Shown piece after piece: positions 5,945 to 7,373 of a stretch of DNA of 7,373 nt. Position numbers and translations under genes: made by a program. Within the stretch, counting starts at the first letter, position 1. Every line of letters starts with the position of its first letter. The notes below the pieces were generated by a model. The model had not been told where the DNA came from and ran no database searches. It saw only the letters and a list, made by a program, of their open reading frames with translations. Origin of the DNA: Arthrobacter sp. (lineage in GTDB: Bacteria; Actinomycetota; Actinomycetes; Actinomycetales; Micrococcaceae); assembly GCA_030147325.1 (NCBI GenBank), contig JASLAA010000084.1:1-7373 (forward strand). Direction: 5' to 3'.

Positions 5945-7294
5945 CTAGGCGGAAGCCACAGCGGCAGCCGTGGCGTCCCCCGTGATGTCGAAGTCGGCGC
6001 CCAGGCCCTCGAGCTTGTCCTGGAACCGCTCGTAGCCGCGGTTGATGAGCTCGATGCCCGTCACCCGGGAGACACCGTCGGCCGCGAGCGCGGCGATGAG
6101 GTGGCTGAAGCCACCGCGGAGGTCGGGGATGTCGATGTCGGCCCCGCGGAGCTGGGTGGGACCGGAGATGACCGCGGAGTGCAGGAAGTTGCGCTGGCCG
6201 AAGCGGCAGGGCACGCTGCCCAGGCATTCGCGGTGCACCTGGATGTTGGCACCCATCCGGATGAGCGCCTCCGTGAAGCCGAAGCGGTTCTCGTACACCG
6301 TCTCGTGCACGATCGACACCCCGGCGGCCTGCGTCAGGGCGACGACGAGCGGCTGCTGCCAGTCGGTCATGAATCCGGGGTGGACGTCGGTCTCGAGCAC
6401 CAGCGGCTTCAGGGATCCGCCGGGATGGTAGAAGCGGATGCCGTCGTCGTCGACGTCGAAGGCACCGCCGATCTTGCGGTAGGTGTTGAGGAAGGCGGTG
6501 AGGTCGAGCTGGCGCGCGCCTTCGACGTAGATGTCACCCTTGGTGACGAGTGCCGCGGAAGCCCAGGAGGCGGTCTCGTTGCGGTCGCAGATGGCTTTGT
6601 GGTTGTAGCCGGTGAGCTCGCTGACGCCTTCGATGCGGATGACGCGGTCCGTCTGCACCGTGATGATGGCGCCCATCTTCTGCAGGACGGCGATCAGGTC
6701 CATGATCTCGGGCTCCACGGCCGCCCCGGAGAGCTCGGTGATGCCATCGGCTCGGACAGCGGTCAGCAGCACCTGCTCGGTGGCCCCGACGCTGGGGTAC
6801 GGCAGTGCGAGCTTCGCCCCGTGAAGACCCTTGGGCGCGGAGATGGAGATGCCGCCCGGCCGCTTGTCCACCACGGCACCGAAGTTCCGGAGGACCTCCA
6901 GGTGGTAGTCGATCGGCCGGTCGCCGATCTTGCAGCCACCGAGGTCAGGGATGAAGGCCTCCCCGATGCTGTGCATCAGCGGGCCGCAGAACAGGATGGG
7001 GATTCGCGAATCACCGGCGTGAGCATCGATGTCCTTGGACCGGGCCATCTTCGCGTCGCTCGGGTCCATGGTGAGGTCGCCCGTCACGGGGTCCTTCGTC
7101 ACCGTGACGCCGTGCAGCTGCAGGAGACTCGTGACGACCTCCACGTCCTTGATCTCGGGGACGTTGCGCAGGACCGACGGCGTGCTGCCGAGCAGCGAAG
7201 CCACCATCGCCTTCGGCACCAGGTTCTTCGCCCCGCGGACGGACACCTTGCCGGTCAACGGAATACCACCGCGAATGGTCAGAACGCTACCCAT
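5945..7294 (-). CDS. murA: UDP-N-acetylglucosamine 1-carboxyvinyltransferase (MurA)
   Basis: MurA transfers enolpyruvate from PEP to UDP-GlcNAc, the first committed step of peptidoglycan synthesis in the cytoplasm. The 449-residue product is about 30 longer than E. coli MurA (419). All key residues I can align are present: Lys23-Asn24 (GAKN), Arg97 (SRIPILFCGPL), catalytic Cys121 in GGCKIGDRP with Arg126, Asp311 in TDWQQP, Arg337 in ETVYENRF, Arg393 in PDLRGG, and Arg419 in INRGYER. Much of the extra length lies between Arg337 and Arg393 (56 residues apart versus 40 in E. coli), as in other actinobacterial MurAs. Cys121 is the residue fosfomycin alkylates; the mycobacterial enzymes carry Asp there. 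The ATG at 7294 has a good GAGGAAA site. It is probably the first gene of the operon, with the acyltransferase gene 10 bases downstream. The second EPSP-synthase-like enzyme, AroA, is excluded by the UDP-GlcNAc-type motifs. Confidence 0.97.
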   Translation of the reverse strand: MGSVLTIRGGIPLTGKVSVRGAKNLVPKAMVASLLGSTPSVLRNVPEIKDVEVVTSLLQLHGVTVTKDPVTGDLTMDPSDAKMARSKDIDAHAGDSRIPILFCGPLMHSIGEAFIPDLGGCKIGDRPIDYHLEVLRNFGAVVDKRPGGISISAPKGLHGAKLALPYPSVGATEQVLLTAVRADGITELSGAAVEPEIMDLIAVLQKMGAIITVQTDRVIRIEGVSELTGYNHKAICDRNETASWASAALVTKGDIYVEGARQLDLTAFLNTYRKIGGAFDVDDDGIRFYHPGGSLKPLVLETDVHPGFMTDWQQPLVVALTQAAGVSIVHETVYENRFGFTEALIRMGANIQVHRECLGSVPCRFGQRNFLHSAVISGPTQLRGADIDIPDLRGGFSHLIAALAADGVSRVTGIELINRGYERFQDKLEGLGADFDITGDATAAAVASA

Positions 7295-7304
7295 GAATAC
7301 CTAT

Positions 7305-7311
7305 TTTCCTC
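7305..7311 (-). promoter_or_regulatory. murA ribosome binding site
   Basis: GAGGAAA on the - strand (7311-7305) lies 10 bases before ATG 7294, within an A/T-rich leader unusual for this GC-rich window. It supports the chosen murA start. Confidence 0.7.
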
Positions 7312-7351
7312 ATACGTTGAACCCCCCGCGGACTCGAAACAGCTCAGTGCA

Positions 7352-7357
7352 AGCATA
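7352..7357 (-). promoter_or_regulatory. Candidate -10 box of the murA operon promoter
   Basis: TATGCT on the - strand (7357-7352) fits TANNNT well and would give a leader of about 50 bases before murA. The matching -35 box would lie just beyond the window, so it cannot be checked. No gene is visible in the 79 bases from 7295 to the window end. Confidence 0.35.
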
Positions 7358-7373
7358 GGAGTCCCACGGAGCA

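Noticed and set aside
1..7373. CRISPR array, tRNA/rRNA genes, insertion sequences, phage or defence genes
   Set aside because: I found no regularly spaced repeats, cloverleaf-like sequences, transposase motifs or terminal repeats, and all long genes have ordinary metabolic or transport assignments.

Overview
The window comes from a high-GC actinobacterium, most likely an Arthrobacter-like member of the Micrococcaceae. The reasons are the strong G/C bias at third codon positions, the MurA sequence type with actinobacterial insertions, and the gene order murA-plsC-gpsA-ddl. The genus is an inference from remembered protein families, not from a database search.

Layout. Two genes run on the + strand from the left: the 3' part of a proline-catabolism gene (putA, 1-1512, cut off by the window start) and a complete YeiH/PSE-family membrane transporter (1728-2783). 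Between them lies a very strong GC-rich hairpin that probably terminates putA transcription, followed by a 215-base intergenic region with a weak promoter candidate and a leader hairpin that includes the transporter's ribosome binding site. On the right, four genes on the - strand form one compact operon read from right to left: murA (7294-5945), plsC-like acyltransferase (5934-5155), gpsA (5158-4088) and ddl (4091-2931). The gaps are 10 bases, then a 4-base ATGA overlap, then a 4-base GTGA overlap. The two clusters converge on a hairpin-rich region at 2784-2930. The AT-richer leader of murA lies at the right edge.

How the genes work together. MurA makes the first committed peptidoglycan intermediate and Ddl makes the D-Ala-D-Ala dipeptide of the peptidoglycan stem. 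GpsA supplies sn-glycerol 3-phosphate, and the PlsC-like enzyme acylates lysophosphatidate to phosphatidate. The operon therefore joins cell-wall and membrane-lipid precursor supply. PutA oxidises proline to glutamate. The YeiH-like protein is a putative anion (sulfate-type) exporter with no visible link to either pathway.

I see no mobile element, CRISPR array, tRNA, rRNA or defence system. This is largely ordinary core-genome DNA, and I do not claim a new system here. The points worth checking are the leader hairpin before the transporter gene, the structured convergent region, the neighbour that follows ddl, and small protein-level details.
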